A stretch of 44,005 bases of DNA from Cohaesibacter sp. (GCA_025800145.1 JAOXSH010000060.1:1-44005), one strand, 5' to 3'; positions 16,877-25,433 are shown, numbered from the stretch's first letter. Numbers and translations: made by a program. Notes: generated from the letters alone by a model not told the origin.

Positions 16877-17632
16877 ATGGCCAATCAGACGATCATTTTG
16901 GGCGGCTTGCCCATCGCGGTGGCAAGCTGTGACAGCGCTGCCCGGGATATGGTCGAGACGATTTTGCAAAATCGCGGACAACAAAGAACGCCGCAATTTA
17001 TCACCTCTGCCAATGGTCAGGTCCTGTCTATGTGTGCCGCCCGGCCTGAAATCAAAATCCTGTTTGAACAAGCCGATATCATCCATGCCGATGGAGAGCC
17101 AATGGTCAAGCTCTCGCGCCTGTTATGCGAAACCGCATTGCCGGAACGCGTGGCAACCACCGATCTGGTGCATAATGTTGCTCGATTGGCTGAGGAACAG
17201 GATCTGTCTTTTTATTTTTTGGGAGCCGCGCAAGATGTGATTGAGGATGCGGTTGCCAATATGAAAAAGCTTTATCCTGATTTGCGATTTGCCGGATTTC
17301 GCAATGGCTATATAGCAAAGGATCAGGAAGAGCAGGTGCTGGCCGAGATTAATGACGCTGCACCCGATATCCTGTGGATCGGCATGGGAGTACCATTGGA
17401 ACAGGACTTTATCCTGCGCAATCGCCATAAACTGACCAATGTCGGGGTGATCAAAACATCTGGCGGATTGTTCGATTTTCTCTCAGGCCGCAACGAGCGG
17501 GCCGCCAGCTGGATGCAAAAATGGGGGCTGGAGTGGGCCTATCGCACATGGCTGGAGCCAAAACGTCTGGCTTGGCGCTATTTGACCACCAATCCCCATG
17601 CGCTACTTTTGTTATTGACACGCTCCCGATAG
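16877..17632 (+). CDS. WecG/TagA/CpsF-family glycosyltransferase
   Basis: 251 residues, the usual size of the family, whose members add N-acetylmannosamine-type sugars to polyprenyl-linked intermediates at the inner face of the cytoplasmic membrane. Family motifs: ITSANGQVLSM near 40-50 with the conserved TxN/NGQ region, ADIIHADGEPMV (the catalytic Asp lies in this type of DG motif), FFLGAAQDVIEDA and LWIGMGVPLEQDFILRNR. No membrane segment. Substrate cannot be told from sequence; ugd upstream makes a uronic acid donor, so an exopolysaccharide or capsule role is plausible. Start ATG 16877 is preceded by AGGA at a rather long spacing. Confidence 0.88.
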   Translation: MANQTIILGGLPIAVASCDSAARDMVETILQNRGQQRTPQFITSANGQVLSMCAARPEIKILFEQADIIHADGEPMVKLSRLLCETALPERVATTDLVHNVARLAEEQDLSFYFLGAAQDVIEDAVANMKKLYPDLRFAGFRNGYIAKDQEEQVLAEINDAAPDILWIGMGVPLEQDFILRNRHKLTNVGVIKTSGGLFDFLSGRNERAASWMQKWGLEWAYRTWLEPKRLAWRYLTTNPHALLLLLTRSR

Positions 17633-17812
17633 AGACACCCCTTGCCAGCAATCTGGACCCTGTCCAGAACAGAAGAGAGCAATTTTTCCGCTCTTATACA
17701 AAGCAAGGCCCTTGTCGCCAGAAAACGAACCCCTTATGGTCAGCACGGAAAAATAAATCAATCTGGCTGGCCTTGAAACAAGGGTGCCGCGATCAAGGAA
17801 AAGAGCAAATTC

Positions 17813-18433
17813 ATGACAATTCGCCTGCATAAAGGGGATCTGCCAAATCTCAACCATTATGATGGTGTATCGGCAATCGCCATTGATACAGAGACCTTGG
17901 GCCTCAATCCCTTGCGGGACCGACTATGCGTTGTGCAGCTCTCTCCCGGTGATGGCAGTGCAGATCTGATCCAGATCGAAAAAGGCCAAACCAGCGCCCC
18001 CAATCTGCAAATCTTGCTGGGCAATGATAACATCACCAAGATTTTTCATTTTGCCCGCTTTGATCTGGCTGTGCTCTATCACACCTTTGGCGTCATGCCA
18101 GAGCCGGTCTTTTGCACCAAGATTGCCTCAAAATTGACCCGTACCTACACAGACCGTCATGGTTTGAAAGACGTGTGCCGCGAATTTCTCGATGTGGATC
18201 TGTCAAAGCAGCAGCAAAGCTCCGATTGGGGTGCAGATATGCTTACCGATGCACAAAAGAAATATGCCGCATCTGATGTTCTCTATCTCCATGGTTTGAT
18301 GGGTATTTTCAAAGCGCGCCTGTCCCGCGAAGGTCGCAAGGAAATGGCACAGGCCACCTTTGACTATCTGCCAACTCGCGCCAAACTGGATTTGGCTGGC
18401 TGGCCAGAGATGGACATTTTCGCCCATTCATAA
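17813..18433 (+). CDS. nrnC: NrnC nano-RNase (short RNase D-like DEDDy exonuclease)
   Basis: 206 residues with only the exonuclease domain and no HRDC domains, half the length of RNase D. The DEDDy residues can be placed: Asp25 and Glu27 in DTETLGL, Asp84 in HFARFDLAVLY, Tyr151 and Asp155 in YAASDVLYL, the same numbers as I recall for NrnC of Bartonella and Brucella. NrnC degrades dinucleotides and short RNA and replaces Orn, which most Alphaproteobacteria lack. It is often annotated as RNase D. It precedes lptC, a neighbourhood conserved in the order. The 180 bases before it contain no other gene. Confidence 0.93.
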   Translation: MTIRLHKGDLPNLNHYDGVSAIAIDTETLGLNPLRDRLCVVQLSPGDGSADLIQIEKGQTSAPNLQILLGNDNITKIFHFARFDLAVLYHTFGVMPEPVFCTKIASKLTRTYTDRHGLKDVCREFLDVDLSKQQQSSDWGADMLTDAQKKYAASDVLYLHGLMGIFKARLSREGRKEMAQATFDYLPTRAKLDLAGWPEMDIFAHS

Positions 18434-18552
18434 AGAAGGCCCTATTCATGCCATCTTTGATGGATTGAAAAGGATCAGCCAATATGGGCCAAATCGCCCT
18501 ATATGTGCAAGCGGTCCTGTAAATATGGCCGGGTGAAAAGCCCTCAAGGCCG

Positions 18553-18588
18553 CCCTGTTTTCGGCAAGGGCCCTGTTTTCGGCAAGGG
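18553..18588 (+). repeat. 18-bp perfect tandem duplication carrying the lptC Shine-Dalgarno
   Basis: ccctgttttcggcaaggg occurs twice in a row (18553-18570, 18571-18588). Each copy ends in AAGGG, and the second lies 6 bases from the lptC ATG. A recent duplication of the ribosome-binding region is the simplest reading. Confidence 0.85.
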
Positions 18589-18594
18589 TATCTC

Positions 18595-19374
18595 ATGCAG
18601 CAAGATCCAACATATTCTGCACCCAAACGAGGCGGAGGCCCGACGCGCCATTTGCGCACGCCCCCCTCTCAGCAGGAAATGGCCGCGCGTCCAACCATCA
18701 TTTCGGCGCAAGAGCAGGAGAAAGCCTTTAAAAGTGCGCGCCGTCATTCCATGCGCGTCAAAATTCTCAAATGGTCCATGCCTGTTCTGGTTTTGATCGG
18801 CGTCACCGGTTTCGTCGCCTGGGTGTTGGATAATCAGCCAGAACCAGCCCCGATAGAGCTGGCAGAGAAGGCAACAGCCTTTGAGCAAGATGAATTGGTG
18901 ATGGCCAATCCCAAGCTGAACGGATTTTCCAAGGGCAGAGCCTATGAGGTCGTGGCTCAGGAAGCGGTCCAACAGGTGGCAACCCCCCATATCATCAATC
19001 TGCGACAGCTGGCCGCAAGGCTGAACAATGAAAAAGATGAATGGGTGACCATCACAGCCTTGTCTGGCCTGTTTGATCAGGAGCGCGAAAGCCTGCAATT
19101 GACCGGCAATGTCGATGTGCAATCCTCCCTTGGTTATGGGCTGCGCACAGATGGTGCCCAAGTGGATATGCAGCGTGGCTATATGCACAGCACCAGTCCC
19201 GTGACCATCGCGTCGGGAGACATTCGCCTTAGCGCCGATGAGCTGGAAGTGATCGACAATGGCGCGCAATTTCGCTTTTCCAGACAGGTCAAATTGCGCA
19301 TTGATGCCAGTTTGTTGAGCAAAGGCACCAACAAGCAGGCAAAAGACGCAAAGCCACAGGCTGCAACACAATGA
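18595..19374 (+). CDS. lptC: LPS export protein LptC
   Basis: Bitopic inner-membrane protein that passes lipopolysaccharide from LptBFG to LptA. 259 residues: a basic, Pro-rich cytoplasmic N-terminus (1-57), one membrane segment (about 59-77), then a periplasmic beta-rich domain. In many lptC genes the cytoplasmic tail is shorter; long tails are usual in this order. Sequence similarity is weak in this family, so the call rests on architecture plus lptA overlapping by 4 bases (ATGA) and lptB downstream. AAGGG is 6 bases upstream of the start and lies in a duplicated segment. nrnC is upstream. Confidence 0.88.
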   Translation: MQQDPTYSAPKRGGGPTRHLRTPPSQQEMAARPTIISAQEQEKAFKSARRHSMRVKILKWSMPVLVLIGVTGFVAWVLDNQPEPAPIELAEKATAFEQDELVMANPKLNGFSKGRAYEVVAQEAVQQVATPHIINLRQLAARLNNEKDEWVTITALSGLFDQERESLQLTGNVDVQSSLGYGLRTDGAQVDMQRGYMHSTSPVTIASGDIRLSADELEVIDNGAQFRFSRQVKLRIDASLLSKGTNKQAKDAKPQAATQ

Positions 19375-19970
19375 GCAGGATTTGGATGATGAAATCGCAG
19401 ATGGCGCAAAGACCTATCAAGGCATATGCATTGGCCGCCATAATGGCCTGCATCATAATATCAGCGCTCTCTTATGACCATGCCTTGGCGCAAGGCATGG
19501 CAGAAGTCGCCTCTGGCCTGCGCACCGATCCAGATGCCCCCATTGAGGTGGAAGCCGATCAACTGGATATTTTTGACAAGAAAAAAGTCGCCATCTTCAA
19601 AGGCAATGTCATCGCAAAACAGGGCGAGACGCGCCTAACCACATCAAGCCTGACCATCCATTATGCAGGCGGCGGGGCAGGCACCGCGCAATCCATCACA
19701 AAACTGGAAGCCAATGGCGGGGTGATTGTCTCACAAAAAGACCAGAAAGCGACAGGCAGCCGCGCCTTTGTGGATATGACCCGCGAGCAAATCACCCTCT
19801 CTGGCAATGTGGTGCTGACACAGGGAAAAAATGTTCTGCGCGGCAGCGAATTATTCATTGATATGCGCACTGGTGCCGCCCGGCTGGCCTCAAACAACAA
19901 ATCCACAACAACAGAGCAGAAAAAAGGTCGGGTACAGGGCTTGTTCATTCCCAATCGCCGCCCCAAATAA
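19371..19970 (+). CDS. lptA: LPS transport periplasmic protein LptA
   Basis: Periplasmic bridge protein for lipopolysaccharide transport, 199 residues. A signal peptide is visible (about residues 17-41, AYALAAIMACIIISALSYDHALAQG). The OstA-like domain follows: IEVEADQLDIFDKKKVAIF, GNVIAKQGETRLTTSSLTIHY, GNVVLTQGKNVLRGSELFID. The start overlaps the lptC stop by 4 bases, so translation is coupled. lptB follows after about 175 bases that contain only hairpin-like repeats. Confidence 0.93.
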   Translation: MSRIWMMKSQMAQRPIKAYALAAIMACIIISALSYDHALAQGMAEVASGLRTDPDAPIEVEADQLDIFDKKKVAIFKGNVIAKQGETRLTTSSLTIHYAGGGAGTAQSITKLEANGGVIVSQKDQKATGSRAFVDMTREQITLSGNVVLTQGKNVLRGSELFIDMRTGAARLASNNKSTTTEQKKGRVQGLFIPNRRPK

Positions 19971-20145
19971 GCCAAGCCGGCCTCAAAAGGCTGTGCATCT
20001 GGCGATCAGCTTTGTTTGATCGGTCGAGCCTTAAAAAGACAAGCCTATTGAGGCTCGACAAGAGAGCCAAGAGCCTTTATGCAGGCATGTTAAAGTCTTC
20101 CTCAAAAGAGATCGGGATGAGGGACACCAAGTCAAGAAAGTGACC

Positions 20146-20955
20146 ATGACCGAGCCAACTGAACAATCTTTTGTATCTGCAAGCCAAAGAGCACCAGTCT
20201 CACCGCTGGATGAAGCCGGTTTGCATGATGGTCAGGGTTGGCTGACGATCCATGATATCGGAAAAAGCTATAAGCGACGCACGGTTGTCAGCTCTGCGTC
20301 CCTTGCTGTGCAACGGGGCGAGGCTGTGGGGCTGTTAGGCCCCAATGGTGCAGGTAAAACCACTGTTTTCTATATGATCACGGGTTTGGTACGCCCGGAC
20401 AAAGGCTATATTTCTTTAGATGGCTATGACATCACCAAATTGCCCATGTATCGTCGGGCGCGGCTGGGGATTGGCTATCTACCACAGGAAGCGTCTATTT
20501 TTCGCGGTCTCAATGTCGAGCAGAATATCATGGCCGTTCTGCAATTGGTTGAACCAAACAGGAAAAAGCGCAAGCAGCAATTGGACGAACTGCTGGAAGA
20601 GTTTTCCATCACCCATTTGCGTAAAAGCCCATCCATTGCCCTGTCAGGGGGCGAGCGTCGGCGTCTGGAAATTGCCCGCGCTCTGGCCTCTCGCCCCTCT
20701 TTCATGTTGCTTGATGAGCCATTTGCCGGGGTTGACCCGATTGCGGTTGGCGATATTCAGCAATTGGTACGCCATTTGACGGCGCGGGGCATCGGCGTTT
20801 TGATCACCGATCACAATGTACGTGAAACCCTGTCCCTCATTGATCGGGCCTTCATTATCCATTCCGGGCAAGTGTTGACCAATGGCACTCCGCAGGAAAT
20901 CATCGACAATCCCGATGTGCGCCGCCTCTATCTGGGCGAAAGTTTCACGATGTAA
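20146..20955 (+). CDS. lptB: LPS export ABC transporter ATPase LptB
   Basis: Cytoplasmic ATPase of the LptB2FGC complex that extracts LPS from the inner membrane. 269 residues from ATG 20146, with about 30 residues before the usual start of the domain. Walker A GPNGAGKTT (near 65-73), Q-loop YLPQEASIF, signature LSGGERRRLEIARAL, Walker B FMLLDEPFAGVDP and H-loop LITDHNVRET are all intact. A GTG at 20140 is an alternative start two codons upstream. rpoN follows, as in many Proteobacteria. Confidence 0.96.
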   Translation: MTEPTEQSFVSASQRAPVSPLDEAGLHDGQGWLTIHDIGKSYKRRTVVSSASLAVQRGEAVGLLGPNGAGKTTVFYMITGLVRPDKGYISLDGYDITKLPMYRRARLGIGYLPQEASIFRGLNVEQNIMAVLQLVEPNRKKRKQQLDELLEEFSITHLRKSPSIALSGGERRRLEIARALASRPSFMLLDEPFAGVDPIAVGDIQQLVRHLTARGIGVLITDHNVRETLSLIDRAFIIHSGQVLTNGTPQEIIDNPDVRRLYLGESFTM

Positions 20956-21047
20956 CCCTATAGTCCATTTACAACACGTGATTTTTGCAAACAGCCTCTA
21001 TCTTTTACCGAGTTTAAAACTATTCAACCAGTTTGCCCTATAAGGAT

Positions 21048-21077
21048 TTGTGCTTGTCTGTTTAGCACTGCTATACT
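21048..21077 (+). promoter_or_regulatory. candidate rpoN promoter
   Basis: TTGTGC (21048-21053) and TATACT (21072-21077) are spaced by 18 bases, about 56 bases before the rpoN start. Moderate match to the housekeeping consensus. Confidence 0.4.
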
Positions 21078-21133
21078 GGCAAGCAAGTCTTATACCAAAT
21101 CATTGGTTCAGTCTTTGAAAGCGGACAATTTGT

Positions 21134-22717
21134 ATGGCCTTGACGCCCCGACTAGATCTTCGACAAAGCCAGTCTTTGGTCATGACGCCGCAGCTGATGC
21201 AAGCCATTCAGTTGTTGCAAATGTCAAATCTGGAATTGACCGCCCATATTCAAAAAGAGCTGGAAAGCAATCCATTGTTGGAGCAGGCCGGAGCAGACAC
21301 TGGCGCTGAGGACTTGGTCGCTCACTCTGACCAGATGACAAATGACCAGATGTCCAATGAGCAGGCCAACGCAGGTGCAGCGGATGGTCAAGGCACCGAG
21401 GATAATGCAGCGCCGCTCGATCTGGCTGATCAAATGGGTGAGAAAGCAGCCGATCATACCGAAGCCATCAATCAGGATCTGGATGCGCGTTTGGACAATG
21501 TGTTTCCTGATGACAATGGCCCAAGCAATCAAAATGATGGTCCCCAGCTCAATGACCCATGGATGTCAACACCAACCCGCAATGGCGGCGCGGCCCCCGA
21601 TTTTGATCTTGAAGCGGTGTTGGCAGGCGAGCAAAGCCTGAGTGATCATCTGGAACAGCAATTAAGCACAGCCATTGCAGAGCCGCGTGGCCGCATCATT
21701 GGGCAATTTCTGATCAATGAATTGGATGAACAAGGTTATTTAAAATCAGATCTTTCTCTGGTTGCCAACCGATTGGGAATTGAGCGCCAGGAAGTGGAAG
21801 AGGCTCTGGCAATTTTACAAACATTTGAGCCATGCGGCGTCTTTGCACGGTCTTTGGCCGAATGTCTGGCGCTGCAATTAAAAGAAAAGAACCGCTTTGA
21901 TCCTGCCATAGAGGCGCTGTTGGATAATCTGGATTTGCTGGCCAAGCGCGATTTTGTGGCTTTAAAGCGTTTATGTAAGGTGGATGACGATGATTTTGCC
22001 GAAATGGTTGCAGAAATCCGCGCCTTGGATCCAAGGCCGGGCAGTGCTTTTGGTCATGTGACAATTCAGCCGGTCATCCCGGATGTCTTTGTGCGGCAAA
22101 ACAACGATGGCAGTTGGAAACTGGAATTGAACAGCGAAACCTTGCCACGGGTTCTGGTCAATCGCACCTATTATGCCACAATCAGCAAATCCACCAAAGA
22201 CAGTCAGGAAAAGGAATTTCTGGTTGATTGTCTGCAAAATGCCAATTGGCTGGTCAAAAGTCTCGATCAACGCGCCCAAACCATTTTGAAAGTGGCAACC
22301 GAAATTGTGCGCCAGCAAGATGCCTTTTTCGCCTATGGGGTTACCCATTTGCGGCCTCTGACCCTGAAAATGGTCGCAGATGCCATCTCCATGCATGAAT
22401 CAACGGTGAGCCGGGTCACCTCAAACAAATATATGGCGACCAATCGCGGCGTGTTTGAGCTGAAATATTTCTTCACCTCAGCCATTTCGGCAACCAGTGG
22501 CGCCGATAGCCATTCGGCTGAAGCCGTCAAACACAGAATTCGTCAGGCCATTGATCAGGAAGATGTCAAGAAAATCCTCTCCGATGATGCGCTGGTCACC
22601 CTGTTGCGCGCCGAAGGCATCGATATTGCAAGGCGAACAGTGGCCAAATATCGCGAAGCCATGAACATTCCCTCTTCTGTGCAAAGGCGCAGAGAAAAGA
22701 AGGCGGCGCTGGGATAA
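21134..22717 (+). CDS. rpoN: RNA polymerase sigma-54 factor
   Basis: 527 residues. Region I (RQSQSLVMTPQLMQAIQLLQMSNLEL, about 10-35) interacts with bacterial enhancer-binding proteins; an acidic linker follows (about 60-150); the core-binding domain and the C-terminal helix-turn-helix (MHESTVSRVTSNKYM) are present; the RpoN box ARRTVAKYRE is near 502-511 and recognises the -24 element. Directs nitrogen and other regulons. hpf and ptsN follow, the classical rpoN neighbourhood. The Shine-Dalgarno at 21134 is weak. Confidence 0.97.
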   Translation: MALTPRLDLRQSQSLVMTPQLMQAIQLLQMSNLELTAHIQKELESNPLLEQAGADTGAEDLVAHSDQMTNDQMSNEQANAGAADGQGTEDNAAPLDLADQMGEKAADHTEAINQDLDARLDNVFPDDNGPSNQNDGPQLNDPWMSTPTRNGGAAPDFDLEAVLAGEQSLSDHLEQQLSTAIAEPRGRIIGQFLINELDEQGYLKSDLSLVANRLGIERQEVEEALAILQTFEPCGVFARSLAECLALQLKEKNRFDPAIEALLDNLDLLAKRDFVALKRLCKVDDDDFAEMVAEIRALDPRPGSAFGHVTIQPVIPDVFVRQNNDGSWKLELNSETLPRVLVNRTYYATISKSTKDSQEKEFLVDCLQNANWLVKSLDQRAQTILKVATEIVRQQDAFFAYGVTHLRPLTLKMVADAISMHESTVSRVTSNKYMATNRGVFELKYFFTSAISATSGADSHSAEAVKHRIRQAIDQEDVKKILSDDALVTLLRAEGIDIARRTVAKYREAMNIPSSVQRRREKKAALG

Positions 22718-23213
22718 CAAAGCCCTGATAAGACACATTTGATTCGTTTTGCCGATCAGCAACAACGGCTCTGTGAAATATCAGAATATGAATAAAGCAC
22801 ATCAAAAATTTTTGTAATTTTATAACAATTTAAAATTGTATTTTTGGCGTTTATTTCAATAATTTTGCTCGGTGGATAAGAAATGAAAGAAAGCGCTTTC
22901 CTAACCAAATCTCATCACAGCGCTGGCCAAGGCGATTTTTTTTTGGCACACTAATCTCATGCACTACATAAAATTCCACGACATTGACATTGCAAAGAGA
23001 AAAGCCTACATGCATCCCCTCCAAGGATTGCATGACGGTCATTTCACTGACGGGCCCTGCCCAGCCGAAAGGATCTTGGCGTTTTTGCTGTGGTTTGATG
23101 TGAGTGCTTGTGGTCAGCCGGGGCTAAAATGACTTATGTCAGGGCCTTGGTCCTTCTTTTGATGAGAATGGATAATGTGACCTTTTCTTTGACCCAAATT
23201 GTTAGGGGGTTCT
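22718..23213 (+). other. 496-base AT-rich gap between rpoN and hpf
   Basis: No convincing ORF. It contains a 15-base palindrome (22825-22839), AGCGCT twice (22892-22897 and 22919-22924) able to pair with each other, and a run of nine T at 22936-22944 that could end an rpoN transcript or a small RNA. The hpf promoter lies at the right end. Confidence 0.4.
23147..23176 (+). promoter_or_regulatory. candidate hpf promoter
   Basis: TTGGTC (23147-23152) and GATAAT (23171-23176), 18 bases apart, about 37 bases upstream of the hpf start. Confidence 0.4.
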
Positions 23214-23777
23214 ATGACACTTCGAGTATCTGGCAAGCAAGTGGATGTAGGGGAATCTCTACGCACCTATGCAGAAGCACGTATTGCAGAGAGCGTTGAA
23301 AAATATTTTGATGGTAGCTTCTCCGGCCATATGACCTTGGAAAAAGAGGGCATTGGCTTTAAAAGCGATTGTGTTGTGCATCTTGATACCGGGATGGTGT
23401 TGCAAGCCAGCGGATCAGATTCCGATCCACAAAAAAGCTTCGAGCTGGCGGCAGAGCATATCGAAAAGCGTCTGCGCCGCTATAAGCGCAAACTGAAAAA
23501 CCATCGCAATGAAAAAGCTGTGCCGATTGAAGCAGCTTATGGCGTGCTGGAGCATCCAGATGCTCATGAAGAAGTCGCAGAAGACTTTACGCCCGTTGTG
23601 ATCGCAGAATCGACCTCTCCTATCCGCGCCATGTCTGTAGGCGATGCGGTGATGGAGCTGGATTTGGTAGATGCACCTGTCGTTGTGTTCCGCAATGCAG
23701 GTGACGATGGCATCAATGTCGTCTATAAACGCAAAGACGGCCATATCGGCTGGGTCAATCCAACATTGGCCAAATAA
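23214..23777 (+). CDS. hpf: ribosome hibernation promoting factor, long form
   Basis: 187 residues, the long HPF class with two domains. The N-terminal domain (MTLRVSGKQVDVGESLRTY to about 95) binds the 30S subunit; the C-terminal domain (about 125-187, ending DGHIGWVNPTLAK) mediates dimerisation of ribosomes. It silences 70S ribosomes into 100S particles in stationary phase. Start 23214 has AGGGGG four bases upstream; an upstream in-frame start at 23199 would overlap that site. It lies between rpoN and ptsN and is followed by a terminator. Confidence 0.96.
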   Translation: MTLRVSGKQVDVGESLRTYAEARIAESVEKYFDGSFSGHMTLEKEGIGFKSDCVVHLDTGMVLQASGSDSDPQKSFELAAEHIEKRLRRYKRKLKNHRNEKAVPIEAAYGVLEHPDAHEEVAEDFTPVVIAESTSPIRAMSVGDAVMELDLVDAPVVVFRNAGDDGINVVYKRKDGHIGWVNPTLAK

Positions 23778-23822
23778 GCCCGACATTAGCCAAATAAGCT
23801 AAGTGAAAATTTAAAAGACATC

Positions 23823-23849
23823 AGGCCCTTCCACCGGAGGGGCCTTTTT
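23823..23849 (+). terminator. hpf terminator
   Basis: A 10-bp stem (23823-23832 with 23836-23845, one G-U pair), 3-base loop, and five T after it. It lies about 45 bases past the hpf stop, so ptsN probably has its own promoter in the 40 bases that follow or depends on read-through. Confidence 0.88.
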
Positions 23850-23888
23850 AGAGCCACGATATGGCTGTTTGCTAAATATGAGAGTTTC

Positions 23889-24353
23889 ATGGAACTGAAC
23901 GATCTGATTGCGCCCAACGCCATTGTGCCTTTGCTCAAAGCCAGCAGCAAAAAACAAGTCATTCAGGAGCTGTCTGAAAAAGCGTCTGCCTTGACCGGTC
24001 TGCCACAGCGCCAAATCTTTGATAAATTGCTTCAGCGTGAAAGATTGGGATCCACCGGAGTAGGACAGGGCGTCGCCATCCCCCATGGCAAATTGGCGGA
24101 ATTGGATCGCCTATGGGGCATTTTTGCTGTTCTGGACAAGCCGGTTAATTATGAAACGCTCGATGATCAACCGGTTGATATCGTCTTTTTGCTTCTTGCA
24201 CCAGAGGGTGCTGGTGCAGATCATTTAAAGGCTCTTGCGCGCGTGGCTCGTGTTTTGCGCAATTCTGACAGCCTTGCCAAGCTGCGTTCGGCAACGGATA
24301 CCGATACGATCCGCGCTGTTCTGTGCGAAATGGAACAATCCGACGCAGCCTGA
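23889..24353 (+). CDS. ptsN: PTS IIA-like nitrogen regulatory protein PtsN (EIIANtr)
   Basis: Cytosolic phosphocarrier protein of the nitrogen-related PTS, 154 residues. The phosphorylated His is His66 in GVAIPHGKL. The EIIA domain covers most of the protein (VIQELSEKASAL, VDIVFLLLAPEGAGADHLKALARVARVL). It receives phosphate from NPr and regulates potassium transport and stress responses in other bacteria. Last gene of the rpoN-hpf-ptsN group, convergent with the DUF1150 gene. Confidence 0.96.
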   Translation: MELNDLIAPNAIVPLLKASSKKQVIQELSEKASALTGLPQRQIFDKLLQRERLGSTGVGQGVAIPHGKLAELDRLWGIFAVLDKPVNYETLDDQPVDIVFLLLAPEGAGADHLKALARVARVLRNSDSLAKLRSATDTDTIRAVLCEMEQSDAA

Positions 24354-24416
24354 AAGTCCATATTCATAAAAACAAGAACCGCTCAAGCACAAAGACAAGA
24401 GCATGTATCATTGCAG

Positions 24417-24448
24417 GCTTTGCACTTTTATGAGAAGAAGCGCAAAGC
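24417..24448. terminator. weak hairpin between ptsN and DUF1150 gene
   Basis: gctttgc (24417-24423) pairs with gcaaagc (24442-24448) around an 18-base loop. It sits between convergent genes and may act as a weak terminator. Confidence 0.25.
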
Positions 24449-24454
24449 AAACAA

Positions 24455-24718
24455 TCAATGAACGCTCACGGTTTCGATATCATGGCGCATGGCGCTGAGT
24501 TTGGCCGCTGATTCAGAATTGGCCAGCGCAATAGGTTGGCCCTGAACATCCAAAAGGGCCCATAATTCCTGATCTTGCGGCAAGTCTGGCGCTTCTGGAA
24601 ACATATTTGAAACATCTTCCACACTGACCTGCCGGATATAGGCCATACGTCTTTCCAGCATGATGGATTCAAGGCCATCATATATGTCATCGCCATCATG
24701 TGCGGGGCTGTCTGTCAT
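24455..24718 (-). CDS. DUF1150 family protein
   Basis: 87-residue soluble protein of unknown function, resembling DUF1150, a family found next to small heat-shock protein genes in Alphaproteobacteria. Recognisable features are a conserved central block (RMAYIRQVSVEDVSNMFP) and a C-terminal block on use of a polypeptide (LWALLDVQGQPIALANS). Start 24718 has AAGGAG six bases upstream. It lies 85 bases after hsp20 on the same strand, likely co-transcribed, so it would be heat-induced; that is inference. Confidence 0.85.
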   Translation of the reverse strand: MTDSPAHDGDDIYDGLESIMLERRMAYIRQVSVEDVSNMFPEAPDLPQDQELWALLDVQGQPIALANSESAAKLSAMRHDIETVSVH

Positions 24719-24803
24719 TTTATTCTCCTTGGCCTTTTCATTCAAAGGCGTGGATGCGTGGGGCTTTCTCAGCCTGCCTGATAGTATAAAGGGATCAGGT
24801 TGA

Positions 24804-25256
24804 TCAGTCCTTCACATCAATGGCAATTTTGCGGATAACTTTTTCAGGTTCCGGGCGAGCAAGATCAATGGAAAGCAGACCATCTTTCAATTCCGCTCCA
24901 AGAATTTCGATGCCCTCGGCCAACACAAAAGCGCGCTGAAATTGTCGAGCTGCGATGCCCCGATGCAAATAATGGCGGGTTTGATCATCAATTTGACGAC
25001 CGCGGATCACCAGTTGGCTTTCTTCAAGCGAGACATCCAGCTGATCGCGTGTGAAGCCAGCAACCGCAAGGGTGATGCGCAGGACATCACCGCTTTCCAT
25101 GCGGCTATCCAGAAATTGAGTGTCATTGGCGGCAATGCGCTCGATATTATAAGGAGGATAGCCTTCATTGGCCCCTTTGGTGACCCGGTCAAGCACGCGC
25201 TCAACCTCATCAAAACCCAAAAGAAATGGGCTGGAAAAAGCAGAAATTCGAGACAT
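24804..25256 (-). CDS. small heat-shock protein, Hsp20/IbpA type
   Basis: 150 residues. N-terminal arm SRISAFSSPFLLGFDEVERVLDRV, then an alpha-crystallin domain (about 35-135) with YNIERIAANDTQFLDSRM and a C-terminal EGIEILGAELKDGLLSIDLARP, where GLL is the conserved GxL motif. Small ATP-independent chaperone that holds unfolding proteins as oligomers. The gene has an RpoH-type promoter and a ROSE-type thermometer in its leader, so both transcription and translation would rise with heat. DUF1150 follows. Confidence 0.95.
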   Translation of the reverse strand: MSRISAFSSPFLLGFDEVERVLDRVTKGANEGYPPYNIERIAANDTQFLDSRMESGDVLRITLAVAGFTRDQLDVSLEESQLVIRGRQIDDQTRHYLHRGIAARQFQRAFVLAEGIEILGAELKDGLLSIDLARPEPEKVIRKIAIDVKD

Positions 25257-25366
25257 AACGGTCCTTCATTGTTAAGCGACACGTCGAAGCAGGCAAACCT
25301 GCCTCACAAGGCTATGCACAGAGTGCAGCAAGCCCTGACCAGACCTTCAACAAGCATCTGGCTTGA
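25257..25366 (-). promoter_or_regulatory. ROSE-type RNA thermometer in the hsp20 leader
   Basis: The last hairpin pairs GTCGCTT (25274-25280) with the Shine-Dalgarno AAGGAC (25261-25266) around a 7-base loop, leaving one G bulged. This is the UYGCU anti-SD arrangement of ROSE elements known in rhizobia, which melt on heating. Upstream hairpins of GC arms at 25289-25302, 25301-25312 and 25315-25327 complete a leader of about 110 bases. No computed folding was done. Confidence 0.8.
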
Positions 25367-25372
25367 TCCTCA

Positions 25373-25401
25373 ATATGGGGTGCAACAGCGCAAGCTTCAA
25401 G
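25373..25401 (-). promoter_or_regulatory. RpoH (sigma-32) type promoter of hsp20
   Basis: On the minus strand CTTGAA (25396-25401) is followed after 15 bases by CCCCATAT (25373-25380). This matches the heat-shock consensus CTTGAAA with CCCCATNT closely. Transcription would start near 25366. Confidence 0.8.
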
Positions 25402-25433
25402 AGAGGATTTGACGGCTTTGCATAAAAGAACAA

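Noticed and set aside
22944-22962. Sigma-54 promoter before hpf (TGGCAC then TGC)
   Set aside because: The -12 part does not fit TTGCA at the needed spacing.
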